This document shows, piece by piece, positions 6,822 through 13,361 of a stretch of 13,449 nucleotides of DNA. This DNA is from an uncultured Treponema sp. (lineage in GTDB: Bacteria; Spirochaetota; Spirochaetia; Treponematales; Treponemataceae): assembly GCA_946611835.1 (NCBI GenBank), contig CAMOEE010000050.1, forward strand, positions 1 to 13,449, in the 5' to 3' direction. Under the pieces are notes generated by a model that searched no databases, was not told where the DNA came from, and worked only from the letters and a program-made list of their open reading frames with translations. Every line of letters begins with the position of its first letter. Position 1 is the stretch's first letter. Both the position numbers and the translations under genes were made by a program.

Positions 6822-8018
6822 ATGAATTCAAGGATTGAAAATGAAAGGCTTGTTATAGAGCTGGCCGGCAGAATTGACACAAGCAATGCAAGCCAGGTCG
6901 AGTCTGAAATTGAAAGTATCATTTCGGCAAACAAGGGCTTAACTCCGGCTTTCGATGCCGAAAAACTGGACTATATTTCCAGCATAGGTTTGCGAATTTT
7001 ACTCAAAGTCGCAAAAACTTACAGTCAAAAGCTCCAGTTGCTGAATGCTTCAAAAGATGTCTACGATATTTTTGAGACAACAGGCTTTATCAACATCCTT
7101 GAAGTTCAGAAAGCCCTGCGCCAGATTTCCGTGGAAGGCTGTGAGCTTTTGGGCAAGGGAGGAAACGGCAGCGTTTATCGCCTCGATGATGACAAAATCG
7201 TAAAGGTTTACAAGCCCTGGATGAAGAGAGAAACAATCGACCAGGAGCGGGCCTTTGCAAGAAATGCCTTTATGAACGGCGTTCCTTCTGTCATAGCCTA
7301 TGACCTTGTTCGTTGCGGCGACTGTTATGGCGTTGTTTTTGAGCTTATCAAGTCAAAGACTCTGGGGCAGACGATTAAGGAAAATCCAGACAAGCTGGAA
7401 GAATATGTCGATAAATATGTGGCTCTGGCAAAACATCTTCACAGCATTCATGTTGAGCCCGGCACCTTCACTGATTTAAAAAGCGTCTTGCACCAGAGGG
7501 TTCCGAAGATTGCCCAGTGGACAAGTCAGGAAGAAAGAGATTTGCTTGAAAGTCTGATTGACTGTATCCCAGACACTGACACCTTGATTCACAACGACTT
7601 GCACCCGGGAAACATAATGATTCAGGACGGAGAACTTCTGCTGATTGACATGCCTGAAATGTGCAACGGCCCGACCGCCTACGATTTGGTTGGAATTTAC
7701 CGGGACATGATTGTGGCTCCAAGCGGAAATTCAGCAAACCATATTGAGGCAAGCGTCGGTCTTCCAGCCGACAAAGTGATGCAAGTCGGAAACATGTTCT
7801 TCGCAAAATACACAGGAATAAGCAATCCCGAGGAAATGGAAGCCTACTATAAAAAGCTGGGCCTTCTCTTCGCATTTAATGTCACCCTTGTTGTTGGAAC
7901 AGAGTCAGAAAACGCAATGAAGCTGGCACCAATGCTGATGGATAAGCTCTTGCGCGGCGTTGTAATTCCAAATGAGCAGGCCTTGCGCTATTTGCTGTCG
8001 AACTTGAATTCTTTTTAA
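6822..8018 (+). CDS. STAS domain-APH-like kinase fusion, copy 2
   Basis: 398 residues, a tandem paralogue of the preceding gene with identical numbering of the key sites. The STAS domain (1-100) has G-R-I-D-T-S-N-A and Y-I-S53-S54-I-G-L-R-I-L. The kinase part has glycine loop G111-K-G-G-N-G-S-V, K128, catalytic H257-N-D259-L-H-P-G-N264 and D276 in L-I-D-M-P-E. The linker I-F-E-T-T-G-F-x-N-I-L between the domains is nearly unchanged, while the C-terminal 100 residues diverge strongly, suggesting different substrates or partners. The D-x-G-D of copy 1 after D276 is D-M-P-E here. GAGAGGT lies 7 nt before the ATG. It is the last gene of the operon; an 11-bp inverted repeat spans its stop codon, and tRNA-Ala begins 27 bp later. 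Confidence 0.85.
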   Translation: MNSRIENERLVIELAGRIDTSNASQVESEIESIISANKGLTPAFDAEKLDYISSIGLRILLKVAKTYSQKLQLLNASKDVYDIFETTGFINILEVQKALRQISVEGCELLGKGGNGSVYRLDDDKIVKVYKPWMKRETIDQERAFARNAFMNGVPSVIAYDLVRCGDCYGVVFELIKSKTLGQTIKENPDKLEEYVDKYVALAKHLHSIHVEPGTFTDLKSVLHQRVPKIAQWTSQEERDLLESLIDCIPDTDTLIHNDLHPGNIMIQDGELLLIDMPEMCNGPTAYDLVGIYRDMIVAPSGNSANHIEASVGLPADKVMQVGNMFFAKYTGISNPEEMEAYYKKLGLLFAFNVTLVVGTESENAMKLAPMLMDKLLRGVVIPNEQALRYLLSNLNSF

Positions 8019-8044
8019 GACTTCGATAATATAGAATTCAAGTT
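8001..8044. repeat. 11-bp perfect inverted repeat around the operon stop codon
   Basis: AACTTGAATTC (8001-8011) is the exact reverse complement of GAATTCAAGTT (8034-8044), with a 22-bp spacer holding the TAA stop and the candidate tRNA -10 box. There is no T tract after it, so it is not a classical terminator. It could fold in the 3' end of the operon mRNA or serve as an operator over the tRNA promoter. Confidence 0.6.
8004..8032 (+). promoter_or_regulatory. Candidate promoter of tRNA-Ala
   Basis: TTGAAT (8004-8009) and TAATAT (8027-8032) are 17 bp apart, each 4 of 6 to consensus, and end 13 bp before the tRNA. The -35 lies inside the last codons of the upstream gene. The tRNA could also be processed from the upstream operon transcript. 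Confidence 0.4.
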
Positions 8045-8045
8045 T

Positions 8046-8118
8046 GGGGGCGTAGCTCATCTGGTAGAGCATTTGGTTCGCAATCAAAGGGTGGCCGGTT
8101 CGAGTCCGGTCGTCTCCA
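8046..8118 (+). tRNA. tRNA-Ala (anticodon CGC)
   Basis: A full cloverleaf of 73 nt can be drawn. The acceptor is GGGGGCG with CGTCTCC, including the G3-U70 wobble that is the alanine identity element. The D stem is GCTC/GAGC. The anticodon stem is TTTGG/TCAAA with loop TTCGCAA, giving anticodon CGC for GCG codons. The variable loop is GGGTG, and the T arm is GCCGG-TTCGAGT-CCGGT with discriminator A. The CCA end is not encoded, so it must be added after transcription. Confidence 0.95.
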
Positions 8119-8120
8119 GA

Positions 8121-8156
8121 AAATCCTGTTCAGAACGAGCAGGATTTTTTGTTTTT
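8121..8156 (+). terminator. Terminator after tRNA-Ala, also facing nrdG
   Basis: AAATCCTGTTC (8121-8131) pairs with GAGCAGGATTT (8137-8147) through 11 bp with one G-U, a 5-nt loop and a T-rich tail to 8156. It ends the tRNA transcript. The complementary strand has the same stem followed by only a short T run, so it may also stop nrdG, whose stop codon (8155-8157) overlaps the end of the element. Confidence 0.88.
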
Positions 8157-8709
8157 AAAGCTTTAAAAGGCAGTTGTGTTCCAAATCGATAATACGCTGG
8201 TTACGGCTGCCTCTGAAATTCAGCGTCAAATCCCGCTCTTTTTCGATGTAGGGGCCGTCAATCAGAATATTTATGCAGGCGAGCATCCTGTTTGTGAATG
8301 GCGTGTGCTTGCGGCCGTCTTGTGGCAGCAAATCCTTGTCATAGAGATAGCCTGTGTAGCACCAGATATTCTTGTCGGGGAATTCTTTTTTGACCCGCTC
8401 CAAAAATGGTGCGAGAACTTCCTGATTTTCTTCTTCAAACGGCTCGCCGCCAAGCACTGTAAGTCCTGCTATGTGAGCTGGCTTTAGTGCCTCGATGATT
8501 TCGTCCTCTGTTTCTTTTGTGAAAGGCTTTCCAAAGTTGAAATCCCAGGTAATCTGATTGTGGCAGCCCTTGCAGTGGTTGCGGCAGCCTGAGACAAAAA
8601 GGGAAACGCGAACGCCCAAGCCGTCCGCAATGTCAATTTTTTTGATTATTCCGTAGTTCATGCTAAAAAAAATGCCGTGCCGCACTTCGCTTTTGCTTAG
8701 TGACCGCAC
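8155..8709 (-). CDS. nrdG: Anaerobic ribonucleoside-triphosphate reductase activating protein
   Basis: 184 residues from the GTG at 8709. This radical-SAM activase binds a 4Fe-4S cluster through C42-x3-C46-x2-C49 (C-R-N-H-C-K-G-C) and uses SAM to place the glycyl radical on NrdD in the cytoplasm. Other family marks are D-G-L-G-V-R near the N-terminus, G-G-E-P-F for SAM binding, W-C-Y-T-G-Y, and I-D-G-P-Y near the C-terminus. The GTG is preferred because AGGAG lies 6 nt upstream. The more usual family start (M17, N-Y-G-I, at 8661) has no Shine-Dalgarno and follows a hairpin with eight Ts by 3 nt. The GTG form has 16 extra N-terminal residues. It lies 22 nt downstream of nrdD in the same operon. 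Confidence 0.92.
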   Translation of the reverse strand: MRSLSKSEVRHGIFFSMNYGIIKKIDIADGLGVRVSLFVSGCRNHCKGCHNQITWDFNFGKPFTKETEDEIIEALKPAHIAGLTVLGGEPFEEENQEVLAPFLERVKKEFPDKNIWCYTGYLYDKDLLPQDGRKHTPFTNRMLACINILIDGPYIEKERDLTLNFRGSRNQRIIDLEHNCLLKL

Positions 8710-8712
8710 GGC
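8665..8712 (-). promoter_or_regulatory. Terminator-like hairpin containing the nrdG GTG start
   Basis: On the minus strand GCCGTGC (8712-8706) pairs with GCACGGC (8680-8674). An inner CACT/AGTG helix (8702-8699, 8686-8683) is separated from it by a small internal loop. An A and eight Ts (8672-8665) follow. The 5' arm includes the GTG start of nrdG, and the hairpin lies wholly within its first codons. It could attenuate transcription between nrdD and nrdG unless a ribosome is moving through it. Structure is visible; regulation is inferred. Confidence 0.6.
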
Positions 8713-8731
8713 AATCTCCTGTTTTTATGGT

Positions 8732-10909
8732 TTACAAGTGCAGGACTCGCTCTTTAATTTCCTGTGTGCGGCCCTGGTTCCAGTACTGAGTGCCGATGTA
8801 ACCGCAGGTGCGGCGGGCGACATTCATGGTAGCCTGATCCTTGTTGCCGCAGTTAGGACACTGCCAGATGAGCTTGTTGTCGCTGTCGGTTACAATCTGG
8901 ATTTCGCCTGTGTAACCGCATTTCTGGCAGCAGTCACTCTTGGTGTTAAGCTCGGCGTACATGATGTTCTCGTAGATGTGCTTGAGAAGGGTCATTACGG
9001 CCGGAATGTTGTTTTCCATGTTTGGAACTTCAACATAGCTTACGGCACCGCCCGGAGAAAGCTCCTGGAACTGGCTTTCGAATGAAAGCTTTGTGAAGGC
9101 ATCCATCTGCTCAGTGACATGAACATGATAGCTGTTTGTGATGTAGTTCTTGTCGGTAACTCCCGGAATCTCGCCGAATCGTTTTTTGAGGCATTTTGCG
9201 AACTTATATGTCGTTGACTCAAGTGGGGTGCCATACAGAGAGAAGGCGATGTTTGATGCGGCCTTCCATTCAGCGCATTTTGCGTTGAGGTGCTTCATGA
9301 TTTCGATTGCAAAAGGAGTTGCATCCGGGTCTGTGTGAGGTTTGCCTGTCATGTAGCGGACACACTCGCACAAGCCTGCGTAGCCCAAAGAAATCGTTGA
9401 GTATCCGCCGAAAAGAAGTTTGTCAATCTTTTCGCCTTTTTCCAGACGGGCAAGTGCTCCGTTCTGCCAGAGAATTGGAGCGACATCGCTTGGAGTACCT
9501 AAAAGACGCTGGTGACGGCGCATAAGAGCCTTGTGGCAGAGCTCAAGGCGCTGGTCGAAGATTTCCCAGAAGACTTTGTAGTCGCCGCCTGAAGAGCAGG
9601 CAACATCGACCAGGTTGATTGTGACGACGCCCTGATTGAAGCGGCCGTAGTATTTCGGCTTTCCGTTTTTGTCGAGGTAAGGCGTAAGGAATGAGCGGCA
9701 GCCCATGCAAGGGTAGCAGTTTCCGTTTCCGTTGTCATCGACTTTAAGCTCAAGCATCTTCTTTTCTGAGATGTAGTCAGGAACAAGGCGGCGTGCAGTA
9801 CATTTTGCAGCCAGCTCTGTAAGGGCATAGTATTTTGAGCCCGGCTCGATGTTATCCGGTTCGAGAACATAGATGAGCTTAGGGAAGGCCGGTGTAACCC
9901 AGAAGCCCTTTTCGTTCTTTACGCCCTGATAGCGCTGTTTGAGCATTTCTTCGATAATCATTGCAAGGTCGGCCTTTTCCTGCTCATTTTTTGCCTCGTT
10001 GAGGTACATGAAGACAGTGATGAATGGAGACTGACCGTTTGTTGTCATAAGGGTGACGACCTGGTACTGAATGGTCTGAACGCCTCGGGTAATCTCGTCT
10101 TTTACCCGCATCTCAACGATTTTGTTGAACTGCTCGTCTGAGAATTTAACGCCTGTCTGCTCCTCGATTCGGGCAGTTTCACGCTGAATCTTTTTGCGGC
10201 TGACATCTACGAAAGGAGCCAGGTGAGCCAGTGAGATTGACTGACCGCCGTACTGGCATGAGGCAACCTGAGCGATAATCTGTGTGGCGATGTTACATGC
10301 AGTTGAGAATGAGTGGGGAGTGTCGATTTTTGTGCCAGAAATTACAGTGCCGTTCTGCAGCATGTCCTCGAGGTTTACAAGGTCACAGTTGTGCATGTGC
10401 TGGGCGAAGTAGTCGGCATCGTGGAAGTGAATAAGGCCTTCATCGTGAGCCTTTACGATATCCTCGTCGAGAAGGAAGCGTTTTGTGATGTCTTTTGAGA
10501 CTTCGCCTGCCATGTAGTCGCGCTGAACAGAAACAACAGTTGAGTTCTTGTTTGAATTTTCCTGCTTGACTTCTTCGTTGTTACATTCAAGAAGAGAAAG
10601 AATCTGAGAATCGGTAGAATTTGCACGGCGCATGAGCTGATGCTGGTAGCGGTATGTGATGTATTTTTTGGCGATGTCGAATGCACCTGCTTTCATGATG
10701 GCCTTTTCGACCAGATCCTGAATGGCTTCGACATTCATCTCGTGGTTTTCGGCAGCACACTGTTTTTCAATTTTCTGAGCAATGCTCTCGATTGTACTGC
10801 TTGCCAGTTGCTCCGACGGTGGAACCTCATTGTTCGCTTTTGAGATAGCCGTGATGATCTTTTTGAGATCAAAGATGACTTCTTCACCGTTGCGCTTGAT
10901 AATTTTCAT
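8732..10909 (-). CDS. nrdD: Anaerobic ribonucleoside-triphosphate reductase, catalytic subunit
   Basis: 725 residues, normal for class III reductases. It reduces ribonucleoside triphosphates to deoxy forms under anoxic conditions. Residues 1-90 are an ATP-cone allosteric domain (I-I-K-R-N-G-E-E-V near the start). The barrel follows, with H-M-H-N-C-D-L-V-N-L-E-D and the C-M-G-C-R-S-F-L segment. The C-terminal zinc site has C661/C664 and C684/C687. The glycyl radical motif R-R-T-C-G703-Y-I-G is intact 22 residues from the end. ATG at 10909 is preceded by a purine-rich GGAGGGGAAAGG region. It heads the nrdD-nrdG pair and lies about 140 nt downstream of a strong minus-strand promoter with two candidate NrdR boxes. 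No aerobic reductase gene is present in the window. Confidence 0.97.
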   Translation of the reverse strand: MKIIKRNGEEVIFDLKKIITAISKANNEVPPSEQLASSTIESIAQKIEKQCAAENHEMNVEAIQDLVEKAIMKAGAFDIAKKYITYRYQHQLMRRANSTDSQILSLLECNNEEVKQENSNKNSTVVSVQRDYMAGEVSKDITKRFLLDEDIVKAHDEGLIHFHDADYFAQHMHNCDLVNLEDMLQNGTVISGTKIDTPHSFSTACNIATQIIAQVASCQYGGQSISLAHLAPFVDVSRKKIQRETARIEEQTGVKFSDEQFNKIVEMRVKDEITRGVQTIQYQVVTLMTTNGQSPFITVFMYLNEAKNEQEKADLAMIIEEMLKQRYQGVKNEKGFWVTPAFPKLIYVLEPDNIEPGSKYYALTELAAKCTARRLVPDYISEKKMLELKVDDNGNGNCYPCMGCRSFLTPYLDKNGKPKYYGRFNQGVVTINLVDVACSSGGDYKVFWEIFDQRLELCHKALMRRHQRLLGTPSDVAPILWQNGALARLEKGEKIDKLLFGGYSTISLGYAGLCECVRYMTGKPHTDPDATPFAIEIMKHLNAKCAEWKAASNIAFSLYGTPLESTTYKFAKCLKKRFGEIPGVTDKNYITNSYHVHVTEQMDAFTKLSFESQFQELSPGGAVSYVEVPNMENNIPAVMTLLKHIYENIMYAELNTKSDCCQKCGYTGEIQIVTDSDNKLIWQCPNCGNKDQATMNVARRTCGYIGTQYWNQGRTQEIKERVLHL

Positions 10910-10977
10910 AACCTTTCCCCTCCAGACATTACGAGATTAAATCTTAGATTTTTGTAAAAAAAAGCTTGACAAAATGA

Positions 10978-10993
10978 AGATTTTGTGTAGTGT
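10978..10993. promoter_or_regulatory. Candidate NrdR box 2 (weaker)
   Basis: AGATTTTGTGTAGTGT agrees with the NrdR consensus ACACTATATATAGTGT at 11 of 16 positions, with the right half almost exact. Its centre is 43 bp from the other candidate box, close to four helical turns, as expected for paired NrdR sites. It overlaps a separate palindrome, ACAAAAT-GAAG-ATTTTGT (10969-10986). Confidence 0.4.
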
Positions 10994-11020
10994 CTGATAC
11001 CGTAATTATCGGTCAAAATA

Positions 11021-11036
11021 ACACTACCTATAGCGT
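11021..11036. promoter_or_regulatory. Candidate NrdR box 1
   Basis: ACACTACCTATAGCGT agrees with the consensus ACACTATATATAGTGT at 13 of 16 positions. It lies just downstream of the predicted nrdD transcription start, a position suited to repression by NrdR, the zinc-finger/ATP-cone repressor of ribonucleotide reductase genes. Confidence 0.55.
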
Positions 11037-11056
11037 TTTTTTTATTAACTTTCCAA

Positions 11057-11085
11057 ATCATAGATTTACAAGCCTTTTATGTCAA
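11057..11085 (-). promoter_or_regulatory. Promoter of nrdDG
   Basis: On the minus strand a perfect -35 TTGACA (11085-11080) is 17 bp from TATGAT (11062-11057, 5 of 6). Transcription would start near 11050, giving a leader of about 140 nt. The rest of the 314-bp gap between nrdD and the ammonia-lyase is A/T-rich with no coding frame that I would call. Confidence 0.75.
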
Positions 11086-11172
11086 TCCGTTTTTGCAAGA
11101 AAGTCAGTAAAATCAAAAAGATGTCAGTTTTGTCTAATCAAGGGGGGAATGTGAAAAAAGTGGAATTTTATG

Positions 11173-11211
11173 TAAAAAAAATCCCTGATGCTTTTTAACT
11201 GCACCAGGGAT
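11173..11211 (-). terminator. Terminator of the ammonia-lyase gene
   Basis: On the minus strand ATCCCTGGTGC (11211-11201) pairs with GCATCAGGGAT (11191-11181) over 11 bp with one G-U and a 9-nt loop, followed directly by a run of Ts. It begins 12 nt after the stop codon and separates this gene from nrdDG. Confidence 0.92.
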
Positions 11212-11223
11212 AGGAAATTAAGA

Positions 11224-12798
11224 TTATGCGAACAAGTCCGTGCTTTTAAGCCACTGGGCTACGGCCGTCGCTTCCTTGTCGAGGGGGCGGTCGTCTTCAA
11301 CGAATGCGCTCAGTTTTCGTACTTCCTCGTGAACTCGCTGTGTGAATGGAGCAAAATCATCTTTTCCGGCCAAATCCACGGCCTGCATTGCGGCCAACAA
11401 ATGCGTTGCAAACTGTAGGAATACAAGCTCTATCTGCTCGGCAAATTTGCGCGCGGAGATTGTTCCCATGGAAACTTTGTCCTGGTTGAGGGCTTCGGTT
11501 GGGGCAGAAGTGAGCGAAACCGGGAAGCAGTAGGTTGCAACTTCACCACGAATCGCGCTGATTGTAATTTGAGCGGCCTTAAAGCCAAGGCGAAGGCCTG
11601 CTCGGGGGTGGTCAGCGGGAGTATATGGAATAAGGTTTTCTGTGAGACCGTTGAATTTTCCGTCGATGATAATTTCAGCCTGCTTGTCGCTCAAATCGGC
11701 GATGTTGGCCAGGGCTGTTCTCATGTAGTCGCAGGCCGCACAAATGTGTCCGCCATAGAAATTACCGGTGTTGTAGAGCTGGCCGACATCAATGTCTACG
11801 AGCGGATTGTCATTTGCAGAATTCAATTCCTCAGTAATCATTTCCCTGGCAAAGCGGAGGGTGTCCCGGTATACGCCGGTAATTTGTGGAGCACAGCGGA
11901 TGGAATACCTGTCCTGAATTTTGTTCTGCTGCTTTAAAAAGCCCTTTCCGTTTAAAGAATCGATTTTGTACTTCAAGAAATCTTCGTAGACATAGACCCG
12001 CTTTGACTTGATGATGATGTTATGCACATAGACCGCAGACTCCATCTGTCCCCGGTGATTTTTAAGCTGGCTGACCTTAGTGATGAAAGGCGTGTCCTTG
12101 CCCCGGGTGATTTCTGAAGTGACTGCCGTGAGAAAATCAGAGATATTTGCAAGCCGCTGGGCCTTTTTCCAGGCCAGGGATGCAACGGCCGTCATTACGG
12201 AAGTGCCGTTCATCAAAGCAAGACCTTCCTTTGCCTCGATTGGAAGCGGTTCGATTCCTTCTGCCTTGAAAGCTTCGATAGCAGGAACAATCTTTCCTTT
12301 GTAGTAAACATCCCTCTGACCCATAATTACGGCCGCAAGGTAAGAAAGAGGGGTGAGGTCGCCGGAAGCACCGACAGAACCCAGCTGGGGAATTACCGGA
12401 ATGATGTCTTTGTTCAAAAGAGTGACCATCATTTTTGCAAGTTCCGGGCGGATTGCTGAGTGACCACCTTTAACATTTCCGTTCAGGCGGGCAAGAACGA
12501 CGGCACGGCCAGTCTCATGGTCAAATTTCGGCCCAAGACCGATTCCATGGTAGGCACAAATGACCCTCTGCAACTCTCCGGCCTTTTCTACGCTAATCTG
12601 ATTGTGGCAGGAATCGCCGAAATCAGTTGTTACGCCATAAGTTGGAACGCCGGTGGCAATATAATCTTCAAGGAATTTTCGTGATTTTTTTAGTGTATCC
12701 CAGAATTTTTCATCTTGTGGAAGTGCGACCTCTTCATTTTTATAAGCAACATCGCACACATCTTCAATAGTAAGCTCATTTCCGTTGACAATTTTCAT
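11224..12798 (-). CDS. MIO-type aromatic amino acid/histidine ammonia-lyase
   Basis: 524 residues, normal for the HAL/PAL/TAL family, which removes ammonia from an amino acid to give a trans-alpha,beta-unsaturated acid. The MIO prosthetic group would form from A144-S145-G146 in G-S-V-G-A-S-G-D-L-x-P-L. Catalytic Y54 (Y-G-V-T-T), R-Y-S-I-R-C-A-P-Q and N438-Q439-D-K-V-S-M-G are present. The specificity pair is Y83-H84, where histidine lyases have S-H, a tyrosine lyase H-L and phenylalanine lyases F-L. Q439 occupies the place of the histidine-lyase Glu414, as in PAL/TAL. Substrate is therefore uncertain, although automatic annotation as hutH is likely. No hutU, hutI or other histidine-degradation gene is next to it. 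The ATG has no clear Shine-Dalgarno. It appears monocistronic, with a candidate promoter upstream and a strong terminator. Confidence 0.9.
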   Translation of the reverse strand: MKIVNGNELTIEDVCDVAYKNEEVALPQDEKFWDTLKKSRKFLEDYIATGVPTYGVTTDFGDSCHNQISVEKAGELQRVICAYHGIGLGPKFDHETGRAVVLARLNGNVKGGHSAIRPELAKMMVTLLNKDIIPVIPQLGSVGASGDLTPLSYLAAVIMGQRDVYYKGKIVPAIEAFKAEGIEPLPIEAKEGLALMNGTSVMTAVASLAWKKAQRLANISDFLTAVTSEITRGKDTPFITKVSQLKNHRGQMESAVYVHNIIIKSKRVYVYEDFLKYKIDSLNGKGFLKQQNKIQDRYSIRCAPQITGVYRDTLRFAREMITEELNSANDNPLVDIDVGQLYNTGNFYGGHICAACDYMRTALANIADLSDKQAEIIIDGKFNGLTENLIPYTPADHPRAGLRLGFKAAQITISAIRGEVATYCFPVSLTSAPTEALNQDKVSMGTISARKFAEQIELVFLQFATHLLAAMQAVDLAGKDDFAPFTQRVHEEVRKLSAFVEDDRPLDKEATAVAQWLKSTDLFA

Positions 12799-12807
12799 AA
12801 TATGTTA

Positions 12808-12836
12808 AGTTTAGAACTTTTTTCCAATAAGGTAAA
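12808..12836 (-). promoter_or_regulatory. Candidate promoter of the ammonia-lyase gene
   Basis: On the minus strand TTTACC (12836-12831) and TAAACT (12813-12808) are 17 bp apart, each 4 of 6 to consensus. The -10 ends 9 nt before the ATG, so the mRNA would be leaderless or nearly so, which fits the missing Shine-Dalgarno. Tentative. Confidence 0.4.
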
Positions 12837-12927
12837 CAAGAGGGTGTAAAACGCATGTAGCAGGCGAGCCAGTGATGCCCTTGCCTTGATGGCTTTTCGC
12901 TATTATCTAGCATGTCTGTTTTTTTTG

Positions 12928-12936
12928 TGCTATAAT
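12928..12936 (+). promoter_or_regulatory. Extended -10 promoter of the LEA-like gene
   Basis: TGC followed by a perfect TATAAT (12931-12936) makes a full extended -10 element. The -35 region (TAGCAT) is poor, which extended -10 promoters tolerate. The start would fall near 12943, leaving about a 34-nt leader to the ATG at 12977. Confidence 0.65.
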
Positions 12937-12976
12937 CACGGAACATATTTTAATGCGGAGTTTTTCTGGAGCATTT

Positions 12977-13360
12977 ATGAAAAAGACAATCTTGATTCTT
13001 GCATCAGTCCTTATGATTTCATCCCTTCCTGTTTTTTCAAACGGAAAATCTGACACAGAGCAGAAAGTCGAAAAATCGGCAAAAAGTGCGGCTGCTGAGA
13101 CTAAAAAAGCAGCTTCAGAAACAAAGGCAGCTGCTAAAGAAACAGCCAAAAAGACTGAAAAAGCAGCCGAAAACAGCAAAGAAGGATTTGAGAAAGCCGG
13201 AAAGGCCGTTGGCGAGGCTGGTAAAGAAGTAGGCAAGGCCGCCAAGGAAGCCGGAAAAGAAATCGGTTCCGCCGCAAAGGCTTTCGGAAAAGGTCTCAAA
13301 GAGGCATTTTCTTCTGATTCTGAGCAAAAAAAAAATTCAAACAAAGAGACAAAAATTTAG
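12977..13360 (+). CDS. Small exported Ala/Lys/Glu-rich LEA-like repeat protein
   Basis: 127 residues. The start at 12977 is chosen because GGAG lies 5 nt upstream and M-K-K opens a typical signal peptide (hydrophobic core to about residue 18, probable cleavage after V-F-S near 21). An upstream in-frame ATG at 12953 would put eight residues ahead of the signal. There is no lipobox Cys. The mature protein is almost entirely degenerate Ala/Lys/Glu/Gly repeats such as K-A-A-K-E-A-G-K-E-I-G, with an 11-residue periodicity resembling group 3 LEA and other amphipathic-helix proteins, and no other Cys or aromatic-rich domain. It may coat membranes or peptidoglycan, or protect against stress in the periplasm; the function is unknown. 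A long open frame on the opposite strand is a compositional shadow. A hairpin and then a probable kduI follow within 40 bp. Confidence 0.78.
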   Translation: MKKTILILASVLMISSLPVFSNGKSDTEQKVEKSAKSAAAETKKAASETKAAAKETAKKTEKAAENSKEGFEKAGKAVGEAGKEVGKAAKEAGKEIGSAAKAFGKGLKEAFSSDSEQKKNSNKETKI

Positions 13361-13361
13361 C

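Noticed and set aside
7468..7875. 135-codon open frame on the minus strand inside STAS-kinase copy 2
   Set aside because: Cys/Arg-rich product with no recognisable domain; it lies wholly inside a gene with intact kinase motifs.
5605..8018. Aminoglycoside resistance genes
   Set aside because: The kinase domains are APH-like, but fusion to STAS and the operon context point to signalling; the APH fold alone does not show drug resistance.
10967..10993. Plus-strand promoter TTGACA-N16-TAGTGT
   Set aside because: The -35 is perfect but the -10 is poor, and no plus-strand gene follows before the oppositely oriented ammonia-lyase. The sequence overlaps the NrdR box region, which explains it better.
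12860..12905. Imperfect hairpin (GCGAGCCA with TGGC-TTT-TCGC) upstream of the LEA-like gene
   Set aside because: The stem has a 3-nt bulge, there is no adjacent T tract, and no transcript is evident; it may be chance.
12907..13344. 145-codon open frame on the minus strand opposite the LEA-like gene
   Set aside because: It is the antisense of Ala/Lys-rich repeats, giving a Ser/Ala/Phe-rich low-complexity product with no good ribosome binding site. The plus-strand gene has a promoter, SD and signal peptide.
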